From NCBI GenBank assembly GCA_937983105.1, contig CALKAM010000061.1, positions 41,587 to 105,586 on the forward strand: a stretch of 64,000 nt of DNA, written 5' to 3'. A model generated the notes under the pieces. It had not been told where the DNA came from, searched no databases, and was given only the letters and a program-made list of their open reading frames with translations. This stretch comes from Planifilum sp021793745. Its GTDB lineage: Bacteria; Bacillota; Bacilli; Thermoactinomycetales; DSM-44946. A program made the position numbers and the translations under genes. This document shows, one piece after another, positions 15,542 to 24,629 of the stretch. Every line of letters begins with the position of its first letter. The first letter of the stretch is position 1.

Positions 15542-17506
15542 ATGCCGGATTTTATCATGCAGCGGTGGCACGGGAAACACATGGTGTGGGCCATGTGTTT
15601 CCATTTGGTCCTCATCGCCGTGCTCGCCTCCTTCGATTGGGTCCTCGGGGCAGGTGGGTTGGCTATTTTTTTCCTCTTATCCTTCTACCTGTTCCGGGCG
15701 GAACGGGCCTTTCGCAAGGATTTCATTCAATACGTCATGACGTTGACGGACCGCATCAAAGCGGCCAACCAGCAGGCCATCGAACAAATGCCCCTGGGGA
15801 TCCTTCTCTACAACAAGGATCGTCGGATCGAATGGCACAATCCGTTTGTTCGCGGAATGACCGAAGAGGAGGAATTGGTGGGAAAGGCGATGAATGAAGT
15901 CTTTCCCGGTCTCAAGGAGTTGGAGGAGACCGAGGAACCGGTTCGAGTGACGGTGGGAGACCGCACCTTCGAAGTGATTCATCGGGCCGAGGAACGCTTG
16001 TTTTACTTCCGGGAAGTGACGCGGTTGGCCCGGATTGAACACCGCTACCAGCAGGATCAGGTCTTTTTTGGCATCATGCATATGGACAACTTTGAGGAGG
16101 CCGGCCAGGGTCTGACCGATCAAAACCGCACCCTGCTCCTGTCGAATGTGACCGGTGCGATTACCCGTTGGGCGGAAAAGCATGACATCTGCCTGCGCCG
16201 CTTGGATTCCGACAAGTTTTTTCTCATCTTGAGGCGGGAAACCTTGGATGCGGTGATACGCAGCCGCTTCGAAATTTTAGACGAGGTCCGGGAAATGACC
16301 CGCCACAATCCGATCCCCATCACCCTGAGCATCGGTGTGTCCACCGTGGGGCAGGCGCTCTTGGAACGGGCGGAGAACGCCCAGGGAGCCCTGGAAATCG
16401 CGCTGGCGCGGGGCGGCGATCAGGCGGTGGTGCAGAGCGGAGAGCGGATGCTCTTCTTCGGGGGAAAAATGGTGGCCGTCGAAAAGAGAACCCGGGTGCG
16501 CGCCCGGGTCATTTCCCACGCCCTGGGCAATTTGATTCGGGATAGCGAACGCGTGTTGATCATGGGCCACGCCAAACCGGATATGGATGCGATGGGGGCG
16601 GCGATCGGCGTCTTGAAGGCGGTTCGGCTTCAGCAGCGACCGGGTTATATCGTGCTGGACGACGAAAATCCTTCCATCGAACGGTTGATGGAAGCGGTGG
16701 CCAATCATGACGAATTGAAGGATCGGATCGTCAGCCCGGAAAGGGCCCTCCAGTTGACGGGCCCGGGAACCCTGTTGATCATGGTGGACACCCACAAGCC
16801 TTCCCTCACCATCGAACCCCGGCTGGTGGGCAAAGTGAAGCGGGTGGTGGTGATCGATCACCACCGGCGCGGGGAGGAATTCGTACAGGATCCGGTGTTG
16901 GTGTATCTGGAATCCTATGCCTCCTCCACCAGCGAATTGGTGACGGAATTGCTCCAATACCAGGGCAGCCGCATCTCCCTCGACACCCTGGAAGCCACCG
17001 CCCTGCTTGCGGGGATGGTGGTCGACACGCGAAACTTTATGGTCCGGGCCGGCTCCCGCACCTTCGAAGCGGCTTCCTTCCTGAGGCGCCACGGGGCGGA
17101 TTTGACCATGGTGCAAACCCTGCTGAAGGAAGATCTGCGGCAATTTGTGAAGCGGGCGGAGATTGTCAAAAACACCGAAGTGGTATACGATAAAATTGCC
17201 ATTGCTGTTGCCGAGGAAGACGAACGGTATGGACAAGTGCTGATCGCCCAGGCGGCCGATACCCTGCTCAACATGCAGGGAGTGACCGCCTCCTTTGTCA
17301 TTGGGATGCTGGAAGACGGGAGAGTGGCGATCAGCGCCCGTTCGCAGGGGGATTTGAACGTCCAACTGGTGATGGAAGCCTTGGGCGGCGGGGGCCATCT
17401 GACCAATGCCGCCGTCCAATTGAAGGGAGTATCGCTGACGGAAGCCCGGGAGCGGTTGATGGAGACTTTGAAGCAGCTGATCGAGGAAGGAGGCCTCGTC
17501 GAATGA
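15542..17506 (+). CDS. gdpP: Cyclic-di-AMP phosphodiesterase GdpP
   Basis: 654 residues with the full GdpP layout: two N-terminal transmembrane helices (about 12-52), a PAS-like haem-binding domain (about 80-155), a degenerate GGDEF domain in which the signature is RLDSDKFF (220-227), and a DHH/DHHA1 phosphodiesterase module. Catalytic metal residues are in GHAKPDMDAMG (342-352) and DHH (439-441), with GGGGH near the C-terminus. It cleaves c-di-AMP to pApA, affecting cell-wall and potassium homeostasis. Its stop overlaps the rplI start by four bases. Confidence 0.96.
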   Translation: MPDFIMQRWHGKHMVWAMCFHLVLIAVLASFDWVLGAGGLAIFFLLSFYLFRAERAFRKDFIQYVMTLTDRIKAANQQAIEQMPLGILLYNKDRRIEWHNPFVRGMTEEEELVGKAMNEVFPGLKELEETEEPVRVTVGDRTFEVIHRAEERLFYFREVTRLARIEHRYQQDQVFFGIMHMDNFEEAGQGLTDQNRTLLLSNVTGAITRWAEKHDICLRRLDSDKFFLILRRETLDAVIRSRFEILDEVREMTRHNPIPITLSIGVSTVGQALLERAENAQGALEIALARGGDQAVVQSGERMLFFGGKMVAVEKRTRVRARVISHALGNLIRDSERVLIMGHAKPDMDAMGAAIGVLKAVRLQQRPGYIVLDDENPSIERLMEAVANHDELKDRIVSPERALQLTGPGTLLIMVDTHKPSLTIEPRLVGKVKRVVVIDHHRRGEEFVQDPVLVYLESYASSTSELVTELLQYQGSRISLDTLEATALLAGMVVDTRNFMVRAGSRTFEAASFLRRHGADLTMVQTLLKEDLRQFVKRAEIVKNTEVVYDKIAIAVAEEDERYGQVLIAQAADTLLNMQGVTASFVIGMLEDGRVAISARSQGDLNVQLVMEALGGGGHLTNAAVQLKGVSLTEARERLMETLKQLIEEGGLVE

Positions 17507-17949
17507 AAGTGATCTTTAAAAAGGACGTGAAGGGACATGGAAAAAAAGGGGAAGTGAAGGAAGTGGCGGAAGGATTCGCCCGCAACTACCTTTTCCCCCG
17601 CAACTTGGCCGTCGAAGCCTCAACCGCCAACCTGAACGCGCTGAAGGATCAGCAGCGCCGGGAGCGATTGCGCAAAGAACGGGAACGGGCCGAGGCCCAG
17701 GAGCTGGCGGAACGGCTCGAGGATCTCCGCGTGGTGATCGCCGCCAAGGCCGGTGAGGGCGGACGACTGTTCGGAGCCGTCACCTCCAAGCAGATCAGCC
17801 GCCATTTGAAGGACGCGCACGGGATTCAGGTGGAAAAGAAAAAGATCCAATTGGAGGAACCCATTCGTTCCCTCGGTGTCACCCAGGTTCCGGTCAAGCT
17901 CCATCCGGAAGTGACGGTGAATCTTTCGGTACAAGTCGTGGAAGAATGA
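17503..17949 (+). CDS. rplI: 50S ribosomal protein L9
   Basis: 148 residues. The N-domain (KGHGKKGEVKEVAEGFARN) and the long connecting helix rich in charged residues are characteristic of L9. The ATGA overlap with gdpP indicates translational coupling. A strong terminator follows. Confidence 0.97.
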   Translation: MKVIFKKDVKGHGKKGEVKEVAEGFARNYLFPRNLAVEASTANLNALKDQQRRERLRKERERAEAQELAERLEDLRVVIAAKAGEGGRLFGAVTSKQISRHLKDAHGIQVEKKKIQLEEPIRSLGVTQVPVKLHPEVTVNLSVQVVEE

Positions 17950-18001
17950 CCCACCTCGCGGGCGCGGGTTATGCCGCATCAAATCCGGTGGCGAGAGGTT
18001 T

Positions 18002-18023
18002 GCGCTCTTTTGAGCGTTTTTTT
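18002..18023 (+). terminator. Terminator after rplI
   Basis: CGCTC-TTTT-GAGCG stem followed by seven T residues. Confidence 0.85.
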
Positions 18024-18059
18024 GTTGAGAGGGTTGAAATGCGCGGAGGATGATCAACC

Positions 18060-19409
18060 ATGAGTGAACTGTTTGCGGACCGCCTGCCCCCCCACAATCT
18101 GGATGCGGAACAGGCCGTGCTCGGGGCCATCCTCATGGATTCCCAGGTGTTGACGCTGGTGGCGGAACGGCTGAGGCCTGAGGATTTTTATCGACAGGGG
18201 CACCAGCGGCTCTTCCAGGCGATGCTCGACGTCGCCGAACGGGGCGAGCCGGTCGATCTGGTGACGGTGGCGGCAGAACTGCAGAAATCGAAGCAGCTGG
18301 AGGAAGTGGGGGGCGTTTCCTATCTGACGGAATTGGCCGATTCCGTTCCCACCTCCGCCCATGCGGATCATTACGCCCGCATTGTCGAGGAAAAGGCGAT
18401 TCTCCGCCGGCTGATCCGCACCGCAACCCAGATCGCGGCCTCCGGTTATACCGGTGGTGACGATGTGGCGGAAATCCTTGACGATGCGGAACGGAAAATT
18501 TTGGATATTTCTCAGCGGCGGATTCGCAAAGCATTTCTTCCGATTCGGGATATCCTGATGGATACCTACGAGCGGATCGAGCAGATGCATGAAAACCAGG
18601 GGGAGTTGACGGGAATTCCCACGGGATTCCCCGATCTGGATCGGATGACCTCCGGTTTGCAGCGGTCGGACCTGATCATCCTGGCGGCCCGCCCCAGCAT
18701 GGGGAAAACGGCCTTTGCCCTCAACCTGGCGCAAAATGTGGCCATCCATGCCGGTGAAACCGTAGCGATTTTTAATATGGAGATGCCGGCGATCCAGATG
18801 GTCCAGCGGATGTTGTCCGCTGAAGGAAACATCGATGCCCAGGTGTTTCGCACCGGAAACCTGGACGAAGAGGATTGGGAAAAGCTGACGATGGCCATCG
18901 GAACCCTGGCGGAAGTCCCCATTTTTATCGATGACACCCCCGGCCTCACCGTCTTCGACATCCGGGCCAAATTGCGGCGATTGCAGGCGGAACACGGGCT
19001 GGGCCTGGTGGTCATCGACTACCTCCAGCTGATCCGGGGCCGGGGCGGGGAGAGCCGGCAGCAGGAGATCTCCGAAATCTCCCGGTCCCTGAAGCTCCTG
19101 GCCCGGGAGCTGGATGTGCCGGTCATCGCCCTCTCCCAGCTTTCCCGGGCGGTGGAACAGCGTCAGGACAAGCGTCCCATGTTGTCGGATCTCCGGGAAT
19201 CGGGATCGATTGAACAGGATGCCGATATCGTCGCTTTTTTGTACCGGGATGATTACTACGACGAGGAGTCGGAAAGAAAAAATATCATGGAAGTGATTAT
19301 CGGAAAGCATCGGAATGGTCCCGTGGGGAAGGTGGAGCTCCTTTTCCTCAAGAACTACAACAAATTTTTGAGCCTGGATCTGAAGCACGATGAACCACCG
19401 CCCGGATGA
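18060..19409 (+). CDS. dnaC: Replicative DNA helicase DnaC (DnaB-type)
   Basis: 449 residues. The N-terminal collar domain (PHNLDAEQAVLGAIL) is followed by the RecA-like motor with Walker A RPSMGKTAF (211-219), Walker B LVVIDYLQL and the arginine-finger region. It is the hexameric 5'-3' helicase at replication forks, loaded at oriC via DnaD/DnaB/DnaI. No intein is present. Start ATG 18060 follows GGAGGATG. Order rplI-dnaC-purA is conserved. Confidence 0.97.
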   Translation: MSELFADRLPPHNLDAEQAVLGAILMDSQVLTLVAERLRPEDFYRQGHQRLFQAMLDVAERGEPVDLVTVAAELQKSKQLEEVGGVSYLTELADSVPTSAHADHYARIVEEKAILRRLIRTATQIAASGYTGGDDVAEILDDAERKILDISQRRIRKAFLPIRDILMDTYERIEQMHENQGELTGIPTGFPDLDRMTSGLQRSDLIILAARPSMGKTAFALNLAQNVAIHAGETVAIFNMEMPAIQMVQRMLSAEGNIDAQVFRTGNLDEEDWEKLTMAIGTLAEVPIFIDDTPGLTVFDIRAKLRRLQAEHGLGLVVIDYLQLIRGRGGESRQQEISEISRSLKLLARELDVPVIALSQLSRAVEQRQDKRPMLSDLRESGSIEQDADIVAFLYRDDYYDEESERKNIMEVIIGKHRNGPVGKVELLFLKNYNKFLSLDLKHDEPPPG

Positions 19410-19580
19410 TGGAACTCCCCTCACCGGGCCTGGGGCGGGCCTCGTCCGATCGAGCTGTCGGACGGTCATCTTTTTTGCCGTGGAATGGGAGGGAGCCCTG
19501 TGGCCGTGCTTCGGAAACGTTTTTCCGCCTTTGCGTCCGGGGCTTTCGGCAAGTCGAATGTAACTTCGAGTCATCCGATC

Positions 19581-19593
19581 AATGTTCGTGTTT
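19581..19593 (-). promoter_or_regulatory. PurR box-like element upstream of purA
   Basis: On the minus strand AAACACGAACATT matches the PurBox AWWWCCGAACWWT at 11 of 13 positions. A poorer opposite arm with CGAA lies at about 19555. B. subtilis purA is PurR controlled through two such arms. The second arm is weak here, so the call is tentative. Confidence 0.4.
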
Positions 19594-19597
19594 TTTG

Positions 19598-19627
19598 TTG
19601 ACATACCGGAAAAACAGCCGTTAAAAT
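19598..19627 (+). promoter_or_regulatory. Promoter of purA
   Basis: Perfect TTGACA (19598-19603) preceded by a T-tract, 18-base spacer, TAAAAT (19622-19627). Confidence 0.8.
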
Positions 19628-19666
19628 GGTGATGGTGTTCGGATTTTTGTCAGAGGAGGCACGCCC

Positions 19667-20953
19667 ATGTCAACGGTGGTCGTCGTCGGAACCCAGTGGG
19701 GGGACGAAGGAAAAGGGAAGATCACCGACTTTCTCGCCGAAAGGGCGGAGGTGGTCGCCCGCTATCAGGGAGGAAACAATGCGGGGCACACGATCGTGTT
19801 CGGGGGCAACCGATACAAACTGCACCTGATCCCTTCCGGGATCTTCTACCGGGACAAGATCTGCGTCCTGGGGAATGGGATGGTGCTCAATCCGGAGGCC
19901 CTGGTGGAAGAGCTGGATTACCTGCAACGGCACGGCATTTCGCCGGAGAATCTGCGGATTTCCGACCGGGCCCACCTCATCATGCCTTATCACATCAAGT
20001 TGGACGTGGTGGAGGAGGCCCGGAAGGGAGCGGGAAAAATCGGAACGACCGGGAAGGGGATCGGCCCCGCTTATATGGATAAAGCCGCTCGAATCGGCAT
20101 CCGCGTCGGCGACTTGATGGAACCGGATCGCTTTGCCGAGCTATTGAAGCGGAACCTGGAGGAGAAGAACCGCCTCTTGGAACGCGTCTATGACACCGAC
20201 GGATTTTCCTTTGACGAGATCTATGACAAGTACCTGGCGCTGGGAGAAAAGTTCCGCCGTTATGTGACCGATACCTCCGTGGTGCTGAATGATGCCATCG
20301 ATCAGGGACGGCGCATTCTCTTCGAGGGCGCCCAGGGTGTCATGCTGGATATCGATCAGGGGACCTATCCCTTCGTCACCTCTTCCAATCCGGTCGCCGG
20401 AGGGGTCTGCATCGGCAGCGGTGTGGGGCCGACGAAAATTCACCAGGTGATCGGAGTGGCCAAGGCCTACACCACCCGGGTGGGCGACGGCCCCTTCCCC
20501 TCCGAGATGAAGGATGCGATCGGCGATCACATTCGGGAGAGGGGACGCGAATACGGAACCACCACCGGACGTCCCCGCCGCATCGGCTGGTTTGACAGCG
20601 TGGTGGTCCGCCATGCCCGACGGGTCAGCGGCATCACCGGCCTTTCCCTCAACTCCCTGGATGTGTTGACGGGATTGCCCACGGTTAAAATTTGTACCGC
20701 TTATCGCTGGCGCGGAAAGGTTTTGGAGCACGTGCCGGCCAGTCTGAGCGTCCTCGCGGAGTGCGAGCCGGTCTACGAGGAACTGCCCGGTTGGACGGAG
20801 GATATCACCGGTGTCCGTCGCCTGGACGATCTGCCCCTGGCGGCTCAACACTATGTGGAACGGATTACCCAACTGACGGGAATTCCTCTGACGCTGTTTT
20901 CCGTCGGACCGGACCGGGAGCAGACCATTCAGGTCCGGCCGGCCTACGCCTGA
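19667..20953 (+). CDS. purA: Adenylosuccinate synthase
   Basis: 428 residues. The GTP-binding loop WGDEGKGKITD (11-21), the IMP-binding QGVMLDIDQGTYPFVTSS region and the GTTTGRPRRIGWFD motif identify PurA. It joins IMP and aspartate using GTP, the first committed step to AMP. ATG 19667 has AGAGGAGG upstream. A single-gene transcript is suggested by its own promoter and terminator. Confidence 0.97.
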   Translation: MSTVVVVGTQWGDEGKGKITDFLAERAEVVARYQGGNNAGHTIVFGGNRYKLHLIPSGIFYRDKICVLGNGMVLNPEALVEELDYLQRHGISPENLRISDRAHLIMPYHIKLDVVEEARKGAGKIGTTGKGIGPAYMDKAARIGIRVGDLMEPDRFAELLKRNLEEKNRLLERVYDTDGFSFDEIYDKYLALGEKFRRYVTDTSVVLNDAIDQGRRILFEGAQGVMLDIDQGTYPFVTSSNPVAGGVCIGSGVGPTKIHQVIGVAKAYTTRVGDGPFPSEMKDAIGDHIRERGREYGTTTGRPRRIGWFDSVVVRHARRVSGITGLSLNSLDVLTGLPTVKICTAYRWRGKVLEHVPASLSVLAECEPVYEELPGWTEDITGVRRLDDLPLAAQHYVERITQLTGIPLTLFSVGPDREQTIQVRPAYA

Positions 20954-20961
20954 TCCATTTG

Positions 20962-21000
20962 AAAAGGTTGCGTCACAAGGATGACGCAACCTTTTTTCTT
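20962..21000 (+). terminator. Terminator after purA
   Basis: A 14-bp perfect stem (20962-20975 with 20982-20995) ends in a T-run. The complementary A-run makes it potentially bidirectional, also serving the minus-strand rlmH. Confidence 0.92.
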
Positions 21001-21153
21001 CGAGAACCGATCTCGTAAAGCAGCAGTTCGCGGGGGATCGCGGAGCCGCCGGAGGGACGAAGGGCGCAAAGGGATGTTCCCCTCCTCCCGCGCCTCCAGG
21101 GACGCCGCCGCATCGGCCCGTTTGCGGCCGGGCGTCCGCCGCTCCCATTCGCC

Positions 21154-21633
21154 TCATTTGTGGTAGGTTTCCCCCCGGATAATTTTAAAGGAGCGATACA
21201 ACTGTTCCAGCAGGATCAGCCGCATCAGTTGGTGGGGAAAGGTCATTTTGGAGAAAGAGAGCAGGCGGTCGGCTCTGTCCAGGACGTCGGGAGAGAGACC
21301 GACGGATCCTCCGATGATGAAGGAAAGGCGGCTCTGCCCGTAGGTGGCCAGGCGGTTGATGTATCCCGCCAACTCTTCCGAGGATAGGGAATCCCCCTCG
21401 ATGGCCAGGGCGATCACATGGGTGTCGGGATGAAGGCGGGTGAGGATCCGTTCCCCCTCCCTTTCCTTGATGCGGGTTTCCTCCGCTGCGGAAAGGGAAC
21501 CCGTCGGTTTTTCCTCGGGGACCTCCACCACGTTCACCCGGGCGTAGGGCCGCAACCGTTTCAGGTATTCCTCCACTCCCTGCTTCAGATAGCGCTCCTT
21601 TAATTTACCGACTGCCAGAATCTCCAGCTGCAC
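21154..21633 (-). CDS. rlmH: 23S rRNA (pseudouridine1915-N3)-methyltransferase RlmH
   Basis: 159 residues, SPOUT-class methyltransferase. LSFIIGGSVGLSPDVL is the SAM-binding trefoil-knot region and the C-terminus KIIRGETYHK is strongly conserved. The start is GTG at 21633, eight bases after GGAGGA. The upstream CxxH/CxxC gene overlaps it by 29 bases. Confidence 0.95.
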   Translation of the reverse strand: MQLEILAVGKLKERYLKQGVEEYLKRLRPYARVNVVEVPEEKPTGSLSAAEETRIKEREGERILTRLHPDTHVIALAIEGDSLSSEELAGYINRLATYGQSRLSFIIGGSVGLSPDVLDRADRLLSFSKMTFPHQLMRLILLEQLYRSFKIIRGETYHK

Positions 21634-21826
21634 CGGTTGTATCCTCCTCAATCGTCAAAAAGAAAACCCGATCGGCGGTGCGGCCGCACATGCGACAGCA
21701 GGCGGATTCGGACGGGGAAACCGTGTCGACGGAAGGGGCGGTCTGGTATTCATCCACAAACGCCTCCAGGACCCATTCTTCATGCGCTTTACAGGCGAAC
21801 CACCGTTGTTGATCGGCTTTATCCAT
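21605..21826 (-). CDS. CxxH/CxxC protein (BA_5709 family)
   Basis: 73 residues. CKAH is followed 30 residues later by CRMC, the pair defining the small CxxH/CxxC proteins of Bacilli that sit upstream of rlmH; a zinc site is likely. Typical members are about 55-60 residues, and the C-terminal extension here runs into rlmH. The start ATG at 21826 follows GGGGGAGG by 11 bases and is not certain. Function is unknown. Confidence 0.75.
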   Translation of the reverse strand: MDKADQQRWFACKAHEEWVLEAFVDEYQTAPSVDTVSPSESACCRMCGRTADRVFFLTIEEDTTGAAGDSGSR

Positions 21827-21863
21827 CCTCTTCCATTCCTCCCCCGGGCCGGTCGGATTCCGG

Positions 21864-21893
21864 TTATCCACATTATCCACAAAGTTACACACA
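21864..21893 (+). promoter_or_regulatory. DnaA-box cluster
   Basis: Two perfect TTATCCACA boxes abut at 21864-21872 and 21873-21881, followed by the related TTACACACA (21885-21893) and CTATACACA (21906-21914). They lie between htrA and the CxxH/CxxC gene and overlap the likely promoter region of the latter. Confidence 0.75.
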
Positions 21894-21894
21894 G

Positions 21895-21927
21895 GGGGAA
21901 CCCGCCTATACACAGGGCGGGTTCCCC
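21895..21927. terminator. Perfect 12-bp hairpin after htrA
   Basis: GGGGAACCCGCC (21895-21906) pairs fully with GGCGGGTTCCCC (21916-21927). It begins two bases beyond the htrA stop on the minus strand. There is no T-run, and the loop contains the DnaA-box-like ATACACA. Confidence 0.6.
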
Positions 21928-21928
21928 G

Positions 21929-23113
21929 TCAACGGAAGATTTCCACAGGTTGTTGCATCAAGGTTGTGGTGGCGGTCTTTTTGGATCCGTTCCGGTAGAA
22001 GGTGATCCGGACCTGATCTCCGATCTTTTTCTCCTTGTACAGGTACTTGCGCAGTTCGGAGCCCGATTGGATCTTCTGGTCATCCAGGGCGACGATCACG
22101 TCCCGGGTTTGAAGGCCCGCTTTGGCGGCGGAAGTTCCGGACATCACATCCCTCACCACGACACCGGCAGTGACCGAGTCCGGAAGACCCAGCTCCGTGG
22201 TCCAGTACTCCTGGGGAATCGCCTGCAGATCCATCAGGGTGATCCCCAGATAGGGCCTGAGCACTCGTCCGTGTTGGATCAGGTCGGTGATGATGGGTTG
22301 GGCATCGTTCACCGGAATGGCGAAGCCCAATCCCTCCACCCCCTGCTCCGCCACCTTCAGGCTGTTGATGCCGATGACCTGTCCGGCGGCATTCACCAGG
22401 GCCCCGCCGCTGTTACCCGGATTGATGGCGGCATCGGTCTGGATCACATCCATGGACATGCTTTCCGCCACATCGATGGAGCGGTGGGGAGAACTGATCA
22501 CTCCCACCGTAACCGACTGGGAAAATTCCAGGCCGAGGGGGTTGCCGATCGCGATCGCGGGTTCCCCCGCCTTGATCGCATCGGAATCGCCGAAGTTGGC
22601 AACCGCCTTCACGTGCCTGTCGGGAATCTCCAATACCGCCAGATCGGAAATCTCATCGCTGCCAAGCACCTTGGCAGTCACCTGTTTCGCTTCGTCCCCG
22701 TCCGAGAGGACCACCTGGACGTGGTCGGCTCCGGCGATCACGTGGGCGTTGGTGACGATTCGGGCTTTTCCGTTGCCCTTGTCAAAGATGATTCCGGATC
22801 CGGTGCCCTGTTGGAGACCTTCCGGCTGAAACGGGTTGTCCCTCTGCAGGTTGACGACGCCGACCACCGCCGGCTGCACCCGTTCGACGGCCTTGGTAAT
22901 ATCCGTCGTTACATCGACGCTGATCGATTTTTTTTCCGCAAAGGGGTTTTCCGGGGTTTCCCCACCGGGAGTGACCGGGAGGAGGCCGGCCCGCGATAAG
23001 GCGGGGGAAATCAGGAGCACGATCAATCCTCCGACGACGGCCGAAATCAAAGAGGTGAGCAGAAGGGAAAAACGCCCCCTTCCCCTGTTCTCCGAATGAT
23101 CATAGTATCCCAC
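21929..23113 (-). CDS. htrA: HtrA-type serine protease
   Basis: 394 residues. A single N-terminal transmembrane helix (about 16-38) anchors the protease outside the membrane. The catalytic triad is His124 (TNAHVIAG), Asp157 (SDLAVL) and Ser235 (GNSGGAL), and one PDZ domain follows (about 295-385). It degrades misfolded exported proteins. The start is GTG at 23113 with AGGAGG upstream. In B. subtilis a paralogue, yyxA/htrC, occupies this position beside the wal operon; there walJ is directly upstream, whereas here a small plus-strand gene intervenes. Confidence 0.95.
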   Translation of the reverse strand: MGYYDHSENRGRGRFSLLLTSLISAVVGGLIVLLISPALSRAGLLPVTPGGETPENPFAEKKSISVDVTTDITKAVERVQPAVVGVVNLQRDNPFQPEGLQQGTGSGIIFDKGNGKARIVTNAHVIAGADHVQVVLSDGDEAKQVTAKVLGSDEISDLAVLEIPDRHVKAVANFGDSDAIKAGEPAIAIGNPLGLEFSQSVTVGVISSPHRSIDVAESMSMDVIQTDAAINPGNSGGALVNAAGQVIGINSLKVAEQGVEGLGFAIPVNDAQPIITDLIQHGRVLRPYLGITLMDLQAIPQEYWTTELGLPDSVTAGVVVRDVMSGTSAAKAGLQTRDVIVALDDQKIQSGSELRKYLYKEKKIGDQVRITFYRNGSKKTATTTLMQQPVEIFR

Positions 23114-23461
23114 CGCTTCCGCCTCCTTGGTGAGGAGATAGACACTATTTCATTATTTGAATGACTCAACCATATTATACTGTGTCCTTTGTGTCCGGAA
23201 AATGTCGAGGGGCTTCAGGCATGCGAGATCCGTTCTATTTGGAAAAGAGGAATCTGGCTGAGAATCATCGAAGAAAGAGAGCAAAAAGAGGGATTAAGAG
23301 CTTTTTGCGCCAGGGTCCCTATGGGACTTTCGGCATCGTGGAATTGGAGGGAGAGGCTTAGTCCTGAAGATGATCGCACGGAGAATCGCCGATGGTGGGA
23401 TTCCGAGCGTCGGGTATGGGGGTTTTGGGGCCATAGTTGACGGAATGAAGGGGGGAAGACG
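23114..23461. other. Intergenic region between htrA and small gene
   Basis: A minus-strand TATAAT (23174-23179) is the likely -10 of htrA, with no good -35. Short open frames on the plus strand have no ribosome sites, and nothing else is recognisable. Confidence 0.4.
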
Positions 23462-23767
23462 ATGAGCGGCGGTGACAGGTCGCATCGCGTGAACCCCTCC
23501 AAACGTGGGCCCGACGCATGGTCGGAAATGAATTGGGGTGCGCAGATGGCCGATTTCAAACAGATGCAATACCACCAGTCCATCCTGTGGCTGGCACTGG
23601 TGGAATTGTTGGTGGAAAAGGGAATCGTGACCCGGGAAGAGATTCGGGAGATTGCCCGGGAGTTGGATCGGAAGATGGCGGTCGTGCCGCTTCGGAAGGA
23701 TGGGGAGGAAGAGAAATCCGGGGATCCCGCATCCCCTCCCAAAGAGCGGGGAGAGAAGGGGAAATAG
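23462..23767 (+). CDS. Small hypothetical protein
   Basis: 101 residues, not recognised. A predicted helical centre (HQSILWLALVELLVEKGIVT then REEIREIARELDRKM) is flanked by low-complexity hydrophilic tails, the C-terminal one rich in Lys/Glu/Pro. The ATG at 23462 has GGGGGG seven bases upstream, supporting translation. It is transcribed convergently toward walJ and ends 16 bases before the walJ stop. It could be a small adaptor; no function is assigned. Confidence 0.5.
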   Translation: MSGGDRSHRVNPSKRGPDAWSEMNWGAQMADFKQMQYHQSILWLALVELLVEKGIVTREEIREIARELDRKMAVVPLRKDGEEEKSGDPASPPKERGEKGK

Positions 23768-23782
23768 GGGATCCCCGGAGAG

Positions 23783-24583
23783 TCAGCCCTTGGCCTTGAC
23801 GGAGCGCAGCGGCGTGGGGCGGTCCGGATAGGTTTCCCACAGCTGGACATCGAGCCCCACCCGCAAGCCCGCCTCCTCCAGGAATTGGCGGACCGTCATG
23901 TGAGCCAGCTCCATCAGATTGTTTTCCTGGCTCAGGTGGGCCAGGGAAACCTGTTCGCCGTTGCCGGCGAGGATCTCGGCGAGGGCTTCACCGGCGTCCT
24001 CGTTGGAAAGGTGGCCCACGTCGCTCAAAATCCGCCGCTTGACATTCCAGGGATAGGAACCCATCCGGAGCATGTTGACGTCGTGGTTGCTTTCAAAGAT
24101 GAGGGCATCAACGCCGGCGACCTGATCGACGATTCTCCGGTTGACATATCCGAGGTCTGTGACCAGAGCCAGGGATTCGTCGCCGTGCTGAAAGCGGAAT
24201 CCGATTGGCTCCGCAGCGTCGTGGGAAACTTCGAAGGTTTCGATTTTCAGATCCCCGAGGTCCAGGGCGGCACCGGTTTCCAACACATTTCGACAAGCAT
24301 CGTCGATGGCTCCCACGGAGGCGGGAAGGGCCGACCAGGTGGCTTCGTTCATGTAGATCGGGATCTGGTATCGGCGTGCAAACACGCCCAATCCCTTCAC
24401 ATGGTCGATGTGTTCGTGGGAGACGAGGATGGCGGTCAGTGTCTGCGGATCCACCCCGATGCTTCTCAAATGCTGTTCCAACTGTTTGCCGGAAAGGCCG
24501 GCATCCACAAGAAGGCGCACCTGATCCGTCTCGATGTAAAGGGCGTTTCCGGTGCTTCCGCTGGCGAGAACGCTGTATCGCAT
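23783..24583 (-). CDS. walJ: MBL-fold hydrolase WalJ (YycJ)
   Basis: 266 residues. The metallo-beta-lactamase metal motif is HEHIDH and the N-terminus MRYSVLASGSTGNALYI is typical of YycJ. Members are exonuclease-like hydrolases linked to replication and cell-division coordination. It is the last gene of the wal operon, 46 bases after walI. Confidence 0.93.
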   Translation of the reverse strand: MRYSVLASGSTGNALYIETDQVRLLVDAGLSGKQLEQHLRSIGVDPQTLTAILVSHEHIDHVKGLGVFARRYQIPIYMNEATWSALPASVGAIDDACRNVLETGAALDLGDLKIETFEVSHDAAEPIGFRFQHGDESLALVTDLGYVNRRIVDQVAGVDALIFESNHDVNMLRMGSYPWNVKRRILSDVGHLSNEDAGEALAEILAGNGEQVSLAHLSQENNLMELAHMTVRQFLEEAGLRVGLDVQLWETYPDRPTPLRSVKAKG

Positions 24584-24629
24584 GCAGATCTTCCCCTTTT
24601 TCTACCGTGCGAATTGCTGCTTCTGCGAG

